Shown: piece by piece, positions 47,601 through 57,781 of the stretch
How the letters are laid out: every line of letters begins with the position of its first letter
How positions within the stretch are numbered: position 1 is the first letter of the stretch
Assembly (NCBI GenBank): GCA_963718695.1
Contig: OY970371.1
Coordinates: forward strand, 310,001 to 374,000
Length of the DNA: 64,000 nt
Direction: 5' to 3'
From: Manganitrophus sp963718695
GTDB taxonomy: Bacteria > Nitrospirota > Nitrospiria > SBBL01 > Manganitrophaceae
Position numbers and translations under genes: made by a program
The notes under the pieces: model-generated
The model's input: the letters and a program-made list of their open reading frames with translations, nothing else
The model's database searches: none
Told to the model about the DNA's origin: nothing

Positions 47601-50600
47601 TTAAGGGACGTTTGCGACGATTTCAATGTCATCCCACGCCAGGGTTTGTTTCTCAGTCGTTCCTAACTCCATCGAAATCCGCGCCAGGTCTGCTGCAATC
47701 TCTTCATAAAAAGGGAAGCCCTGAATCACTACTCTTCCGTCGATGCGGAGGGTCGTTACTTTCTTGATCAGATCGACTTCGATCTCGAAGAATTGGGGAA
47801 GATTCGGTTTCCATCCCACGCCGATTCCGTTGGGGTTCTTATCGTTGTAATCGAGCATGCCGCCGGGCCGATAGGCGACGGAGGCCAATATCCTGCCGGA
47901 GGAATCCCTCAGCACGATAGGGGCAAATGCCACGCTTTGAGAGGCGACGAGCGAGCGCCACCGGGCGGTATAAATGCCGGACTTGGGAGGAGTGCCGGCC
48001 ACCCTCCCGCTGAGGCGAACGCCCCCTGTGCCGCCAGTCTGATTCAACTCCACCGGTTTTTTGGTCAATTCTCCGACGGAACTCCGGACGAGAATGGCCC
48101 CGGCCGAGGTATTCAGTTCCAGCAAGTCGCCGACCGGGTCTCCGGGCAGGGTCGTGTCGGGCTCTTTATCGACAGAATCGTTATCGAAGTGCGCCCTGAA
48201 TAAGATCGAGCCGGTTGTCACCCTTGCCACTTCAGAGTAGAGGCTCACATTTGCCGACGCATCGTAGGCGCGAACACGATAGAGATAACCTGTCGCTGTT
48301 AAGAGTCCGCGATCGATATGGTTCAGCGTTAGGCCAACATCGATTCTGTTGCAGAGTCCCGTGACAAGACAGCGCTCAATCTCGTACCCCGCCACACTGA
48401 CATTGTCTGTGGAGGCTTCCCAAGAAAGGGAGATTTCGCTCGGGTTGAGTGCCACTGCGGCGAGTTTGGTAGGCGGTGTCGGCGCGGTGGTGTCTAGGAT
48501 GATAGCCGTGGCGGTATTGGAATAGCCGCTAAAGTTCCCAGCCGCATCGACGGCGAGGACACGGTAGGAATATGAGATGCCAATGCGACCCAGGTCAGCG
48601 AAGCTTAGTGCGGTCGTCTGGAAGATCTCAACGAAGTTCGTACAGTCGACTCCTTGGCATCGCTCCAGACGGTATCCCACTACGCCAACGTCGTCGGTCG
48701 AGGCTCTCCAAGAAAGGTTAATCTCGGTCTCGCTGACTACATTGGCCTTTAAATCAGTGGGAGGTGTGGGCGCATCCTCATCGGGCGTAGTTGCACCGGC
48801 GGTGTTGGAATAGGGACTGAAGTTATCATCGACGTCCGTGGCACGGACACGATAGGTGTAAGTAGTGGAGGCTGAGAGAGGGGTGTCGTTAAAACTGGTT
48901 TCTGCCGTCTCAGCGATCTGCTCAAAATCGGTACAGTTCGCTCTTTGGCATCGGTCGATCTGATAATTGATCTTGCCGAAGTTGTCGATAGAGGCGGACC
49001 ATGACAGACTGACTTGGTTCTGGCTCCTCGCGGCGGCGATGAGATTCAAGGGGACAGTCGGGGGCTCGGCCAGGCAGCGGGGGGAAACGGATATCGCTTC
49101 TTTTGCGTTTATCCCTTCACCTACGATGTCAATTCCGCTTCCGGGTTCCGAGGAGACGGTTGGAGGGAAATGGTCCCACGAATTCCCCTGCGCGTGGATG
49201 GTCTGAACAAGGTCGGTAACGGTAACATCCGCAATTATATTGCAACTGATAATATTTTTACCTTTACTATTTCTAGCCCCACCGCCGAGGTCTGGACTCG
49301 AAGATCCGAGAATCGAAATGCCGACTCTATTTCCGATAATTGAGTTTAACTCAAGCATCGGGGTGGCGCTTGAGCGGACCTCGATTGCCGTGTCGTTTCT
49401 GCTAAAGGTATTCCTCGTGATCGTAGGGGAGGCGGTTTCTTCCACGAGAAGCGCGGTTGTTAGTCCGTCCTCGACCTGCCCGAACGTATTCCCCGTGAGA
49501 ATCGATGCCCCGGTTCCGTGCACCCGGACGGCGGTGCTGGTGCAGCCGTCGCAGAGGTCAAGGAAGCGATTGTCGGCGAGCGTCGTGGTTCCGGTGAGGC
49601 TGACATGAAAGTCGATACTATCATCGTCTTGGATGGTGAATCCGGAGAGGGTCGCATTGTCGGCGCCGAGGATTCCCGCGCCGTCTGGATCGGTGGTGCC
49701 GTCTAAATCGAGGATGGTCGTCTCCATTCCCCCTCCTTGAATATCGACACCCGGTTTCATCGTGAGCGGGGCCGGTTCCTCCCCGGTTCCATTGCCAAAG
49801 GGATAGGTTCCCGGGGCGACCAGGAGGGTCTGCCCGGCCTCGGCGACCGCGAGTCCCTGGGTTATCGTTTTGCAAGGACTGTTTTCGGCTCCGCATTCAG
49901 AACTATCCACGCCGATGGCGCCGTTGACGAACACCGTTGTAATCGGAGCGAGGAGGGTCACGACCGCAGTGGCTGCGAGTTCAGGATTAGAGGCGCTGTT
50001 TACCTTAATAGTGATTGGGTTTAAATCAGGAATGGCTGCGGGTGCGGTGTAGACGGCTGTGGTCCCTTCGTCGGACGGAATAATCGTCCCAAGGACGGGA
50101 TTACCGTTCACGACGTTATTGACGCTCCAGATCAAGGCCGAGTCGGCTGGACCGGTGAGCGTGGCGGTAAAAAGCTGTGTTTTTCCGATGAGGATCGAGA
50201 GGGTGGTGGGGTTGATCGAGAGGGTTGGGCGGTTGAGCGGAGACATCTGAATCGCAAGGGTCGTGGAGACGCCGGCGGTCAGATCGGCGCTGACTTGTCC
50301 CTGAAAGAGGACGGTCCCGGTCTCATCGAGCGCCTGGACGGTGAAGATGCGGGCCCGGCCGGCGGGGACCTCCAGGGTCAGGGTGACCTCCTGGCCGGGG
50401 GAGACCGCCACGCGCGTCGATGTGAGCTGCGTTCCGTTGGCATCGGCGACGTTCACGGCGATCGCGGCGATCTGGGTCGGTGCCGAAGCGTGCGACTTCG
50501 CCCGGTCCGCCGTGGAAGTCTTCCCGGAGGCCGATGGTACTTTGATCGTCAGCCCGACCCGCGCCGTGTCGGACGATTCGCTCCCTCCGCCGCTGCAAGC

Positions 50601-50678
50601 GGCCAATAAAAGGGAAAACAATAAGAAAGGGAAAAGAGCCCGCCCGGGCGAAATTATTTTGGCTATTATTTTTTTCAT
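47601..50678 (-). CDS. Large surface lipoprotein: Ig-like, beta-helix, three FN3 domains, C-terminal lectin-like domain
   Basis: A 1,025-residue lipoprotein with the Cys at 28 (LLAACSGGG). Residues about 40-150 form a domain shared with the next upstream gene (VGLTIKVP...EVTLTLEVPAGRARIFTV). An Ig-like domain follows (about 155-245), then a right-handed parallel beta-helix of the DUF1565/pectate-lyase-like type (about 265-535), three FN3 domains (about 545-830), and a C-terminal beta domain (about 850-1025) resembling LamG or a carbohydrate-binding module. It is probably a large surface adhesin, made from the CsgG cluster. Confidence 0.82.
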   Translation of the reverse strand: MKKIIAKIISPGRALFPFLLFSLLLAACSGGGSESSDTARVGLTIKVPSASGKTSTADRAKSHASAPTQIAAIAVNVADANGTQLTSTRVAVSPGQEVTLTLEVPAGRARIFTVQALDETGTVLFQGQVSADLTAGVSTTLAIQMSPLNRPTLSINPTTLSILIGKTQLFTATLTGPADSALIWSVNNVVNGNPVLGTIIPSDEGTTAVYTAPAAIPDLNPITIKVNSASNPELAATAVVTLLAPITTVFVNGAIGVDSSECGAENSPCKTITQGLAVAEAGQTLLVAPGTYPFGNGTGEEPAPLTMKPGVDIQGGGMETTILDLDGTTDPDGAGILGADNATLSGFTIQDDDSIDFHVSLTGTTTLADNRFLDLCDGCTSTAVRVHGTGASILTGNTFGQVEDGLTTALLVEETASPTITRNTFSRNDTAIEVRSSATPMLELNSIIGNRVGISILGSSSPDLGGGARNSKGKNIISCNIIADVTVTDLVQTIHAQGNSWDHFPPTVSSEPGSGIDIVGEGINAKEAISVSPRCLAEPPTVPLNLIAAARSQNQVSLSWSASIDNFGKINYQIDRCQRANCTDFEQIAETAETSFNDTPLSASTTYTYRVRATDVDDNFSPYSNTAGATTPDEDAPTPPTDLKANVVSETEINLSWRASTDDVGVVGYRLERCQGVDCTNFVEIFQTTALSFADLGRIGISYSYRVLAVDAAGNFSGYSNTATAIILDTTAPTPPTKLAAVALNPSEISLSWEASTDNVSVAGYEIERCLVTGLCNRIDVGLTLNHIDRGLLTATGYLYRVRAYDASANVSLYSEVARVTTGSILFRAHFDNDSVDKEPDTTLPGDPVGDLLELNTSAGAILVRSSVGELTKKPVELNQTGGTGGVRLSGRVAGTPPKSGIYTARWRSLVASQSVAFAPIVLRDSSGRILASVAYRPGGMLDYNDKNPNGIGVGWKPNLPQFFEIEVDLIKKVTTLRIDGRVVIQGFPFYEEIAADLARISMELGTTEKQTLAWDDIEIVANVP

Positions 50679-50706
50679 GGCAATTGGTCCTGCAATGGGT
50701 CAGGCG

Positions 50707-52599
50707 CTATTCTCCTTTGGCGAAAAAGATGTCATACACTTCATTCTGTCCAAGTCTTCCATCCATCCAGATTGCGAATGCCCGTCCTGCACTGTCCACA
50801 GCCAGCGAAGGGGACGATTTGCTAACCGTGTCGCTGGGAGGATCATCAATTCTAGAGTAGGTAAAGGTGGCTGCGCCGTCTGAACTTTTGGCGAGGAAGA
50901 TCGCATCAAAGTCGAACCCCGAGAGTGTCTCATGGAAAGCAATGTAAACACCGCCGGAGGGGTCCGATACGATGCTGGGGTTGTTCTGTCGTACCGAGGT
51001 GCCGAGAGCAAAACCGAGCGATTTTTCCTCTTGAAATTCCAGCGCGGATGAGCCGACTGTTACAATGTTATAGAAGATAAATGTACAACCTTCGTTGCAC
51101 TCATCTTTTTCCCAGGCGACGTAAAATGTCCGTTGGGGACCCGCGGTCACACTGGGCTGGTGGACGCTTGCGATTTGATTGGTGGTGTCGTTGATTCGAA
51201 CCTCCGGAAGAAAAGTATCGCCACCATCTAAAGAGGCGATTGCGGCGATCTCAGTGGAATTTGCCGAGACCTGCCAGGTTAAAAAAAGATCTTCCCCTTC
51301 GCCCACAGCAATCTGCGGATCATTCTCGTTGAAAGCGCCGTTTTCTATCGTCAGGTCCTTCGGTGATGCGTCGATCGGGTTCCCAGTCGAATCTATCCTT
51401 TGAAGTAAGATGTCGTAGGAACTCCTCCCCTGAATTGCAGACCAGACCACATAGACTGTTCCTTGGGGAGAGACGGCAACGGTCGGATCCTGCGGATTGG
51501 TGCCGAGCATTGTCAAATTAATCGGCCTAAAGACGCTCTCATTCGGACGGCGAACGGCCAGTCTGATCGTGGCACCCGTGCAGAATGAACAATCAAGATA
51601 GACAATATAGATAGAGCCATCCGGTCCAACTGCAAGGGCCGGTTTTGCTTGATCGTTTACTCCTGTATCGACACGAACCGGCGTGGTCCAGGTGATCCCA
51701 TCCGTACTTTCGGAAAAAACAATGACACCCCTTTCTTCCCGGTTTATAAATTGCGACCAAACGGCATAAACATGTCCTTGGTAAAACGCAATGCTTCGTT
51801 CTCCCCGTGAGTCGTCAAAAAGGGTACCCGATGTAGGGGTGACCCGCCGGTTCTCCTCAAACGTCAGATTCAGCCCAGTAGTGAGGTGCACTGTGGCGGA
51901 GTCCTGGATGGTCGGATTGTTTATATCGGTGGCTGTGATCGTGATCGGAATCGGATTTCCGAATGAAGGGGCGTCGGCGTCGGTCAGAATGGTGGCCGGA
52001 GGGGTATAGACTCCCTCCGCGTCGACAATTCCTACTTTTTCGGGATCATTTCCAACGGTGCTGGTGGCCTGCCATTGCACTTGAGGAGGATTGTCTCCGG
52101 CCACCGAAAATGTTTGTGTTTGGTTCTTGGGAACGAATGCAGTGCGAGGTGATATTTCGATCAAACCAGGCGGAACCGGGACATCCAGCGACACCATCGT
52201 GATCCGAATGTTTGCGGAAGAGCCGGGCACCAAATCAACGGTCTGCTCACCCTGGAAGCGGGGCGCATTTTCGTTATCAAAGGCGGTGACGATGAACCGC
52301 CGTGCCGGTCCTGCAGGGACTGCCAGTTCTACGACGGTCTCTTCATCCGAATTGACCTCCACCTCGTCCAAAATTGGATTCATCTCCGGGCCGGTCACGT
52401 CGATTTGGATCGAGGTAATCCCGGTAGGAGCGGGAGCGGAAGCGGTCTTCGCGGCCCCTGTTTTAGATGAAGAGAGGTTGAGGGAGAGACGAACCGATGC
52501 GGTTCCGTTTCCCTCTCCGCCTTGACAGCCGGTGAAGAAGAGAAGCGTGAGAACGACCAATGACCAGCAGATCCTTACATTAGACAATGCCTTGTTCAT
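50707..52599 (-). CDS. Lipoprotein with BNR/sialidase-like propeller and shared N-terminal domain
   Basis: A 630-residue lipoprotein with the Cys at 25 (FFTGCQGG). Its N-terminal domain (VRLSLNLSSS...VVELAVPAGPARRFIVTAFD) is homologous to that of the downstream lipoprotein. An Ig-like part follows (about 150-250). The C-terminal 370 residues carry BNR/Asp-box-like strands (VVFSESTDGITW, IASLDGGDTFLP, AKSSDGAATFTY) of a sialidase-type propeller. No catalytic Arg triad was identified, so binding rather than cleavage is likelier. Confidence 0.78.
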   Translation of the reverse strand: MNKALSNVRICWSLVVLTLLFFTGCQGGEGNGTASVRLSLNLSSSKTGAAKTASAPAPTGITSIQIDVTGPEMNPILDEVEVNSDEETVVELAVPAGPARRFIVTAFDNENAPRFQGEQTVDLVPGSSANIRITMVSLDVPVPPGLIEISPRTAFVPKNQTQTFSVAGDNPPQVQWQATSTVGNDPEKVGIVDAEGVYTPPATILTDADAPSFGNPIPITITATDINNPTIQDSATVHLTTGLNLTFEENRRVTPTSGTLFDDSRGERSIAFYQGHVYAVWSQFINREERGVIVFSESTDGITWTTPVRVDTGVNDQAKPALAVGPDGSIYIVYLDCSFCTGATIRLAVRRPNESVFRPINLTMLGTNPQDPTVAVSPQGTVYVVWSAIQGRSSYDILLQRIDSTGNPIDASPKDLTIENGAFNENDPQIAVGEGEDLFLTWQVSANSTEIAAIASLDGGDTFLPEVRINDTTNQIASVHQPSVTAGPQRTFYVAWEKDECNEGCTFIFYNIVTVGSSALEFQEEKSLGFALGTSVRQNNPSIVSDPSGGVYIAFHETLSGFDFDAIFLAKSSDGAATFTYSRIDDPPSDTVSKSSPSLAVDSAGRAFAIWMDGRLGQNEVYDIFFAKGE

Positions 52600-52670
52600 G
52601 ACGGAGTCCTTATTCTTCGTTGAGCTTAAAGGGGCTTAAACATAGAGTGGATTCTTTGGACCCTTGTCTC

Positions 52671-53876
52671 TTAAAACTGCACATCGATCCGAACCGGGAC
52701 CGTGGAGGGCGCGCCCGCACCGGCTCCAGGCGTCGGAGGAACCAAAATCCCCATCGACGGCGCCATCGCCTGATGTCCGTCTGAGCCCTGCGGGATCTGC
52801 GGGGCGGCAAAAATCGTCCCGGTCGTAAGAATCGCCGCGCCGCCGTCGCCGATCGCCTCGGCCCCGGAAATCATCGCGGTCAGATCGAGCGGGAAGAGGG
52901 GGGTGTCGAGAAGCGCTTTGCGGGCGAGCTCGAATTCGGGATCTTCTTCCACCGCAAGGAAAAAGGAGTGAGAGGCTTCGCGATATTTCCCCTGGTCGAG
53001 ATACTCGAGCCCCTGGGAGTAGGCGCGGAACGCTTTAAAGTTTTTCGTATGAATGGCTCCGACCGCCTCTTTGGTTTGACTGTCGAGGCTCTCCGGACAG
53101 TGGCCGATGCCGCAGAGAATTTTGAAGACCAGCTCTTTTTGAAGCTTGAAAAAGGTCGGCAGATCGCCGTGGACCTCGGTATTGGTCAGTGACTTTCCGT
53201 TCTCCGTCTGCGTGACGGCGGCGTCGAGGCGGATCTTCTCCTGATCGAGATCGAGGAAGCTGCCGGTGGTGATCTTTCCGGCGCCGAGGAGTTTCCCGAT
53301 ACGGGGGGCGCTCTTGGCGTCGACCAGGCCCGACTGGGAGAGCTTCAATTCGTCGAGAAGCGCTTTGAGCTGGACCCGCTCGACCACTTTCAGCGTCTTG
53401 ACCTTGGAGAGGTCGGTGATGATCATCGCCGCCAGTCCTTTGGAGAGAGGGGCGTAGGTCTGTTGTCCCAAGTTCTCGAAGGGGGAGACCGCGATCGCCT
53501 TGGCATCGATCTTCGAGGCGACCTGTTTTTCCTGTTGAAGGATTTCCTTGGCGGTACGCTTGGCCTCTTCCTGGAGGAGGAGGGTCAGATATTTCGAGAC
53601 GTCCCGGCTTCCCTCGCTTCCCCCGTCGAGCCGGACATACTGCTTCCAGGCGGCGATCGCTTTGGATTGATTTCCGGTCCGAAGATGGCTGAGGCCGAGA
53701 TAAAGCGCCTGTGCGCCGGTCTCGGCTTTCCCTTCGTAGGCCTGGATGATCTCGGCGTAGCGTCCTTCGTGATAGAGGCGTTTGATCTCTGCCTCCGGGG
53801 TTCCCATTTCCGCTCCCCATCCCAAGATCGGCGTGAAGAGCATGAACAAAGCGAAAAAGTAGAGTGGTCTTCTCAT
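52671..53876 (-). CDS. TPR/CsgG-domain periplasmic protein
   Basis: A 401-residue secreted protein. The signal peptide (MRRPLYFFALFMLFTPILGWG) is followed by TPR-like helices (about 25-100). Then comes a CsgG/FlgO-type alpha/beta domain (about 125-260: KAIAVSPFENL, LAAMIITDLSKVKTLKVVERVQLKALLDELKL, IGKLLGAGKITTGSF). Further TPR units and an Ala/Pro/Gly-rich tail ending RIDVQF complete it. It lacks the membrane hairpins of true CsgG. Its ATG overlaps the preceding gene's stop (ATGA). Confidence 0.78.
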   Translation of the reverse strand: MRRPLYFFALFMLFTPILGWGAEMGTPEAEIKRLYHEGRYAEIIQAYEGKAETGAQALYLGLSHLRTGNQSKAIAAWKQYVRLDGGSEGSRDVSKYLTLLLQEEAKRTAKEILQQEKQVASKIDAKAIAVSPFENLGQQTYAPLSKGLAAMIITDLSKVKTLKVVERVQLKALLDELKLSQSGLVDAKSAPRIGKLLGAGKITTGSFLDLDQEKIRLDAAVTQTENGKSLTNTEVHGDLPTFFKLQKELVFKILCGIGHCPESLDSQTKEAVGAIHTKNFKAFRAYSQGLEYLDQGKYREASHSFFLAVEEDPEFELARKALLDTPLFPLDLTAMISGAEAIGDGGAAILTTGTIFAAPQIPQGSDGHQAMAPSMGILVPPTPGAGAGAPSTVPVRIDVQF

Positions 53877-54578
53877 TGCAGTTCCTTCAGTAGGAGGTTC
53901 TCCATCCGCTCCCGCGCTTCGTGATGCCGGGGATCGATGGCGAGGGCCTTTTGATACATCTCCAAGGCCTTCTGATGGTTGTTCGATTGTTCAAGGGCGA
54001 GCCCTTGCAGAAAGAAATCCTGGCTGGATGCCGGTTTCCCCTTGGGAAAACCGGCTTTTGCGATGATTAGATCGGCGAGCTGTTTTGAGAAATCTTTCTC
54101 CAGAATCGCCCGTTCCGCGGAGCGGCCTTCCAGCGAGCTTCCCTCGGCAATTCCTTTTTCGACCTCCACGATCCGGCCGTCGATCCGAAGCCCCCCCGCC
54201 AGAGAGGTATATCCCCCCATGATCAGGTATTGGGCCCCGAGCAATTTTCCGAGACGAAGCTGGCTTTCCTTGTCGGCGAGATCGAGGCTGGCGAGGGAGA
54301 GCTCTTGCAATATTTTTTGAAGCAACTCCCGGTCGATGAGCCGAAGGTCGGGAACGTCCCGAGAGCTGCTCCGAGATCCGATCGGCGAGGGTGCGCCCGA
54401 GTCCCTGTGTCGCGACGGTCTGGCCGATGCCGTGGTCTTCAAATTCCAGAACGGCCACCGTCAGCAGATTCCGTTCAGGAAGAAGGGACGCCTCCGGACG
54501 GACCGGAGGCATCGAGGGAGAAGCGCAGGCGGTGAGGAGGAGCAAGATTGGAATGAGAAGATCAAAATGCCGTTTCAT
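53873..54578 (-). CDS. CsgG-domain lipoprotein with TPR tail, single-base frameshift
   Basis: Two overlapping frames join into a 234-residue lipoprotein if one G is removed from GGG (complement of 54358-54360), giving QLSDVPDLRLIDRELLQKIL. The Cys is at 18 (LLLLTACAS). The CsgG-like domain spans about 35-165 (LTVAVLEFEDHGIG, LGKLLGAQYLIMGGYTSL), then a single TPR pair (about 180-230). The shift is either a real mutation or a sequence error; the rest of the frame is coding-like to the end. The ATG overlaps the end of the upstream gene by 17 bases. Confidence 0.7.
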
Positions 54579-56523
54579 TTCCCCCGACTTCCTCTAAGAC
54601 TTTCTGGTCTTTCAGGACGGCCGACTTGTGCTCCGTCAGTTTTCCATAGGAGAGCCCTTCCTCCACCTCCACGATCTCCAGAAGACCGATCCGCTTTTTC
54701 TTGCGGCCGATCGTCTTTCCATCGACCACGATCGCCTCGCCTTCGTCGATGATCTTCAATTTCGTTCCCGGCTTGATCCCATGGCGGGTCCCGAGGTTGA
54801 TGATCACCTGGTTTCCTTCCTCGACCGAGGCGATCTTTCCTTTTAACGGATATTGCTCCTTGATCTTCTTGCTCAGGGCCTGCGCGGTCTGATCGGCCAG
54901 GGCCAGCAGATTCTTCTGGGCGCCCATCTCGTCGGCGTGGGTGATCTTGATCGCCGAGGTCTCCGGGTCGATCAGCCGAAGGCTGAGGCGAACCCCCTCC
55001 GGAATCTGCACCAGACTGCCGGTGACGACCAGCCGGGCGGAGAGGAGCTTCCCGAGCTTGAGGGCCGTCTCGGGATCGGCCAGTTCAGAGGAGCCGAGAT
55101 TTAATTCGGCCAACAGCTTGTCGAGCATCTCCCGCTCGACCACCGCGATCCGGCCGCCCGCGGAAAGCCGCTGTGTCATCTCGGCCTGGAGGACCTCCGC
55201 CATCCCCTCCCGGAGAAGTCCCCCTCCCATCAGCTTCATCCCAACGAAGGCGACGGTCATCGGCCGGGAGGACCAAGGATCGGTCGGCGGAACCTCGGAG
55301 ACCGGTCCTTTCTTGAACCGCTCGGCCAGATCGGCGACCAAACCATCGACCCGCTTCTGCCGCTCCAGATCTTCTTTGAAGGCGAGGTGTTGCTCCATCC
55401 GCTTCATCAGGTGTTTTGCGATCGCATCTTCCGGATCGGCGCTCAAAGCCTCCTGATACAGCGCCAGCGCCTTCTGGGGTTGTCCTTGCTTCTCATAGAG
55501 AACGCCCCGATTTGCGAGAATCTCGGGGGAGTAGGGGTTATGGACGACCGCCTCCTGGTACATCTTCTCGGCCATCGCATATTGTCCCTGCTCCGAGTGG
55601 ATCCGGCCCGCATTGTTGTAGGCCGTCGCCCGCTGCCAATCGGTGGAGAGCTTTCCTTCGGTGGCGCGGGTGAACTCGGTCAGCGCCTCCTGCTGTTTGC
55701 CCTGGCCGGCCAAAACGTTCCCTTTGACCAGATGAACCAGACCGTTCTTGGGGTCTTCCTTTTCGACCTCTTCCGCAATGGAGAGCGCCTTGTCGGTCTC
55801 ACCCTTCTGTAGATGGACTTCGGCGAGTCCCTCCTTCCCCAAGATCGCCTCGGGCGATTTTAATTGGGCGATCTTGGCAAATTCGGTCTCTGCGCGATCG
55901 AATTTGCCCTCTTTGAGGAAGACCCGCCCCAGTCCGGCCGCCGCTTGGGCATCTTTCGGATTCGATTTCAGCGCGGTCTCGAACAGGGTTTTGGCCAGCG
56001 TGGTTTTATTCAACTGAAGTCCCCGCTGGGCCACGGTGGTGATGAACCGGGCGGAAGAGGGCCCGCCTCCCTCCAACACATCGGTGATCCGGGCGCCGGG
56101 ACCGAGGATATAGGTGGTCGGAAGGATGACCTTCACCTGATAGGCCTCGAAGAGCTTTCCGTCATCCTTCACCACCGGGAAGGGGAGGGGATGTGCTTTC
56201 TGATAAGGATCGAGCGCTTTGGCAGGGTCCTGCGTGACGGCGAGGATCGCAATCCCGGCGGTCTGGTACTGTTCGTAGAGCCCTTTGAGGTGGTCGAGCC
56301 CCTCCCGCGCCGGTTTGGAGTCGAGCTTGAAGAAGTAGACCAGGACCATTGGTTTCTTCTTCACCGATTCCAATGCGGTGAAGCCCGGTGCGGTTTCCCC
56401 CTTCTTAAGCGCAGCCTCGGCGGTTCCGGTCATCCCGATCAGAAAGAGGAAGAGCGCGGCCATTCCCCACACGACGATTGTCGGGCGGCCGTTCCATTTT
56501 CTAGGCCAGCGGATTGTCTTCAT
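54562..56523 (-). CDS. Redoxin-like / TPR / CsgG-domain fusion protein
   Basis: A 653-residue secreted protein. After a signal peptide, residues about 40-155 have a thioredoxin fold of the AhpC/TlpA type (LKKGETAPGFTAL, PMVLVYFFKLDSKPAREGL) but no CxxC at the active site. TPR units span about 165-380. A CsgG-like domain follows (about 410-545: MTVAFVGMKLMG, VEREMLDKLLAELNLG, LGKLLSARLVVTGSLV). The C-terminal beta domain resembles FlgT C-terminal domains (GTRHGIKPGTKLKII). It is translationally coupled (ATGA) to the kinase gene. Confidence 0.8.
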   Translation of the reverse strand: MKTIRWPRKWNGRPTIVVWGMAALFLFLIGMTGTAEAALKKGETAPGFTALESVKKKPMVLVYFFKLDSKPAREGLDHLKGLYEQYQTAGIAILAVTQDPAKALDPYQKAHPLPFPVVKDDGKLFEAYQVKVILPTTYILGPGARITDVLEGGGPSSARFITTVAQRGLQLNKTTLAKTLFETALKSNPKDAQAAAGLGRVFLKEGKFDRAETEFAKIAQLKSPEAILGKEGLAEVHLQKGETDKALSIAEEVEKEDPKNGLVHLVKGNVLAGQGKQQEALTEFTRATEGKLSTDWQRATAYNNAGRIHSEQGQYAMAEKMYQEAVVHNPYSPEILANRGVLYEKQGQPQKALALYQEALSADPEDAIAKHLMKRMEQHLAFKEDLERQKRVDGLVADLAERFKKGPVSEVPPTDPWSSRPMTVAFVGMKLMGGGLLREGMAEVLQAEMTQRLSAGGRIAVVEREMLDKLLAELNLGSSELADPETALKLGKLLSARLVVTGSLVQIPEGVRLSLRLIDPETSAIKITHADEMGAQKNLLALADQTAQALSKKIKEQYPLKGKIASVEEGNQVIINLGTRHGIKPGTKLKIIDEGEAIVVDGKTIGRKKKRIGLLEIVEVEEGLSYGKLTEHKSAVLKDQKVLEEVGGNETAF

Positions 56524-57770
56524 GGCGTCCTCTCCTCTTCTGTAAGTTTTAAATCGACGGGAACTTTTTCTCCGGAGACGACGGTAATGGTCGCTTCCAG
56601 CGGGTGGTGCCCTTCTTTTTTAAGGATCAATTCATGCGAGCCGGCGGGGAGATCGAGCAGCAGCGGTGTCAGGCCCTTCGGTTCGCCGTTGATGAGCACC
56701 TCCGCTCCCATCGGTGTCGTGGAAAGATCGACCTGGCCCTTCTGCGGGGTGGCGGCCGCGTTGGTTTCAATGGCAGGGGGGGCTGTCGGCTCTTGTGGAG
56801 GTGCGAAACGCCACCAACCGATCAAGGCCGCAATCCCGATGACGGCGAGGGGGGCCCAAACCCAGTGCCGAGGCCGGCCCGCCGATGCCGGAGGAACGGC
56901 TTCCTGGCTGCCGGAGAGCGCCATGGTGGGGCGCTCCTCTGTAATCTGTTCCCGATGTGTGCTCAGCGACGCGAGGGCATCGGCCATCTCCGCCCCGGAT
57001 GAAAACCGCTGATCCGGGTTCTTCTCCATCGCTTTCATGACGATGTCGCTGAGCGGTTCCGGGATGTCGGGAGAGAGGGTCGCCGGGGGAGCCGGTGTTT
57101 TGGTTAAAACCTGGTGCATGATGGCGGCGACGTTCTCCCCGGGGAAGGGCTTCTGACGGGTCAGAAGTTCATAGAGCAGGGCGCCGACGGAGAAAAGGTC
57201 GGAGCGTCCATCGACCCGCTCTCCCTTACATTGCTCCGGGGACATGTATTGCGGCGTGCCGAGGAGGTGGTCGGTCTGCGTATGGCCCCCTCCGTCGAGA
57301 CGCGCGATCCCGAAGTCTGTCACTTTAACCGTCTGCTGCTCCGAAGTCAAAAGGATATTTCCCGGCTTGATATCCCGATGAATGACCCCTTTGTGATGGG
57401 CGAAGTCGAGGGCGCGGCAGATGTCGATTCCGATCCGAACGATTTGATCGACGGCGAGCGGCGTTCCTTTTTTGAGAAGCTGGCCGAGCGAGGTCCCCTC
57501 GACATATTCCATGACGATGTAGGCCGTGCCGGTCGCGGTATCTTCACCGGTGTCGAAGATGGTGACGATGTTCGGGTGGACCAGCCGGCCTAAGGCGAGG
57601 ATTTCCCCCTGGAAGCGCTTGCGGGTCTCCTCCGACGCCTCGAACAGCTCCGGGCGGAGGCACTTGAGGGCGACCTGCCGATGGATCTTGGCGTCGCTGC
57701 CGAGGTAGACGATTCCCATCGCCCCCCGTCCGATCTCGATCAGAATTTCATACCGTCCGAGTGATTTCAT
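56520..57770 (-). CDS. Transmembrane Ser/Thr protein kinase with extracytoplasmic PEGA domain
   Basis: About 416 residues from the ATG at 57770. The kinase domain (about 5-265) has a glycine loop GRGAMGIVYLG, catalytic Lys in VALKCLRPE, HRDIKPGNILL, DFGIARL and GTPQYMSPEQ. A transmembrane helix (about 305-325: WVWAPLAVIGIAALIGWW) leads to an Ala/Pro linker and a C-terminal PEGA domain (about 345-410: STTPMGAEVLINGEPKG). It should phosphorylate cytoplasmic proteins in response to envelope signals; the double-FHA activator of this window is a candidate reader. It is the only kinase here. Confidence 0.9.
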   Translation of the reverse strand: MKSLGRYEILIEIGRGAMGIVYLGSDAKIHRQVALKCLRPELFEASEETRKRFQGEILALGRLVHPNIVTIFDTGEDTATGTAYIVMEYVEGTSLGQLLKKGTPLAVDQIVRIGIDICRALDFAHHKGVIHRDIKPGNILLTSEQQTVKVTDFGIARLDGGGHTQTDHLLGTPQYMSPEQCKGERVDGRSDLFSVGALLYELLTRQKPFPGENVAAIMHQVLTKTPAPPATLSPDIPEPLSDIVMKAMEKNPDQRFSSGAEMADALASLSTHREQITEERPTMALSGSQEAVPPASAGRPRHWVWAPLAVIGIAALIGWWRFAPPQEPTAPPAIETNAAATPQKGQVDLSTTPMGAEVLINGEPKGLTPLLLDLPAGSHELILKKEGHHPLEATITVVSGEKVPVDLKLTEEERTP

Positions 57771-57781
57771 GAGTGAACCTG

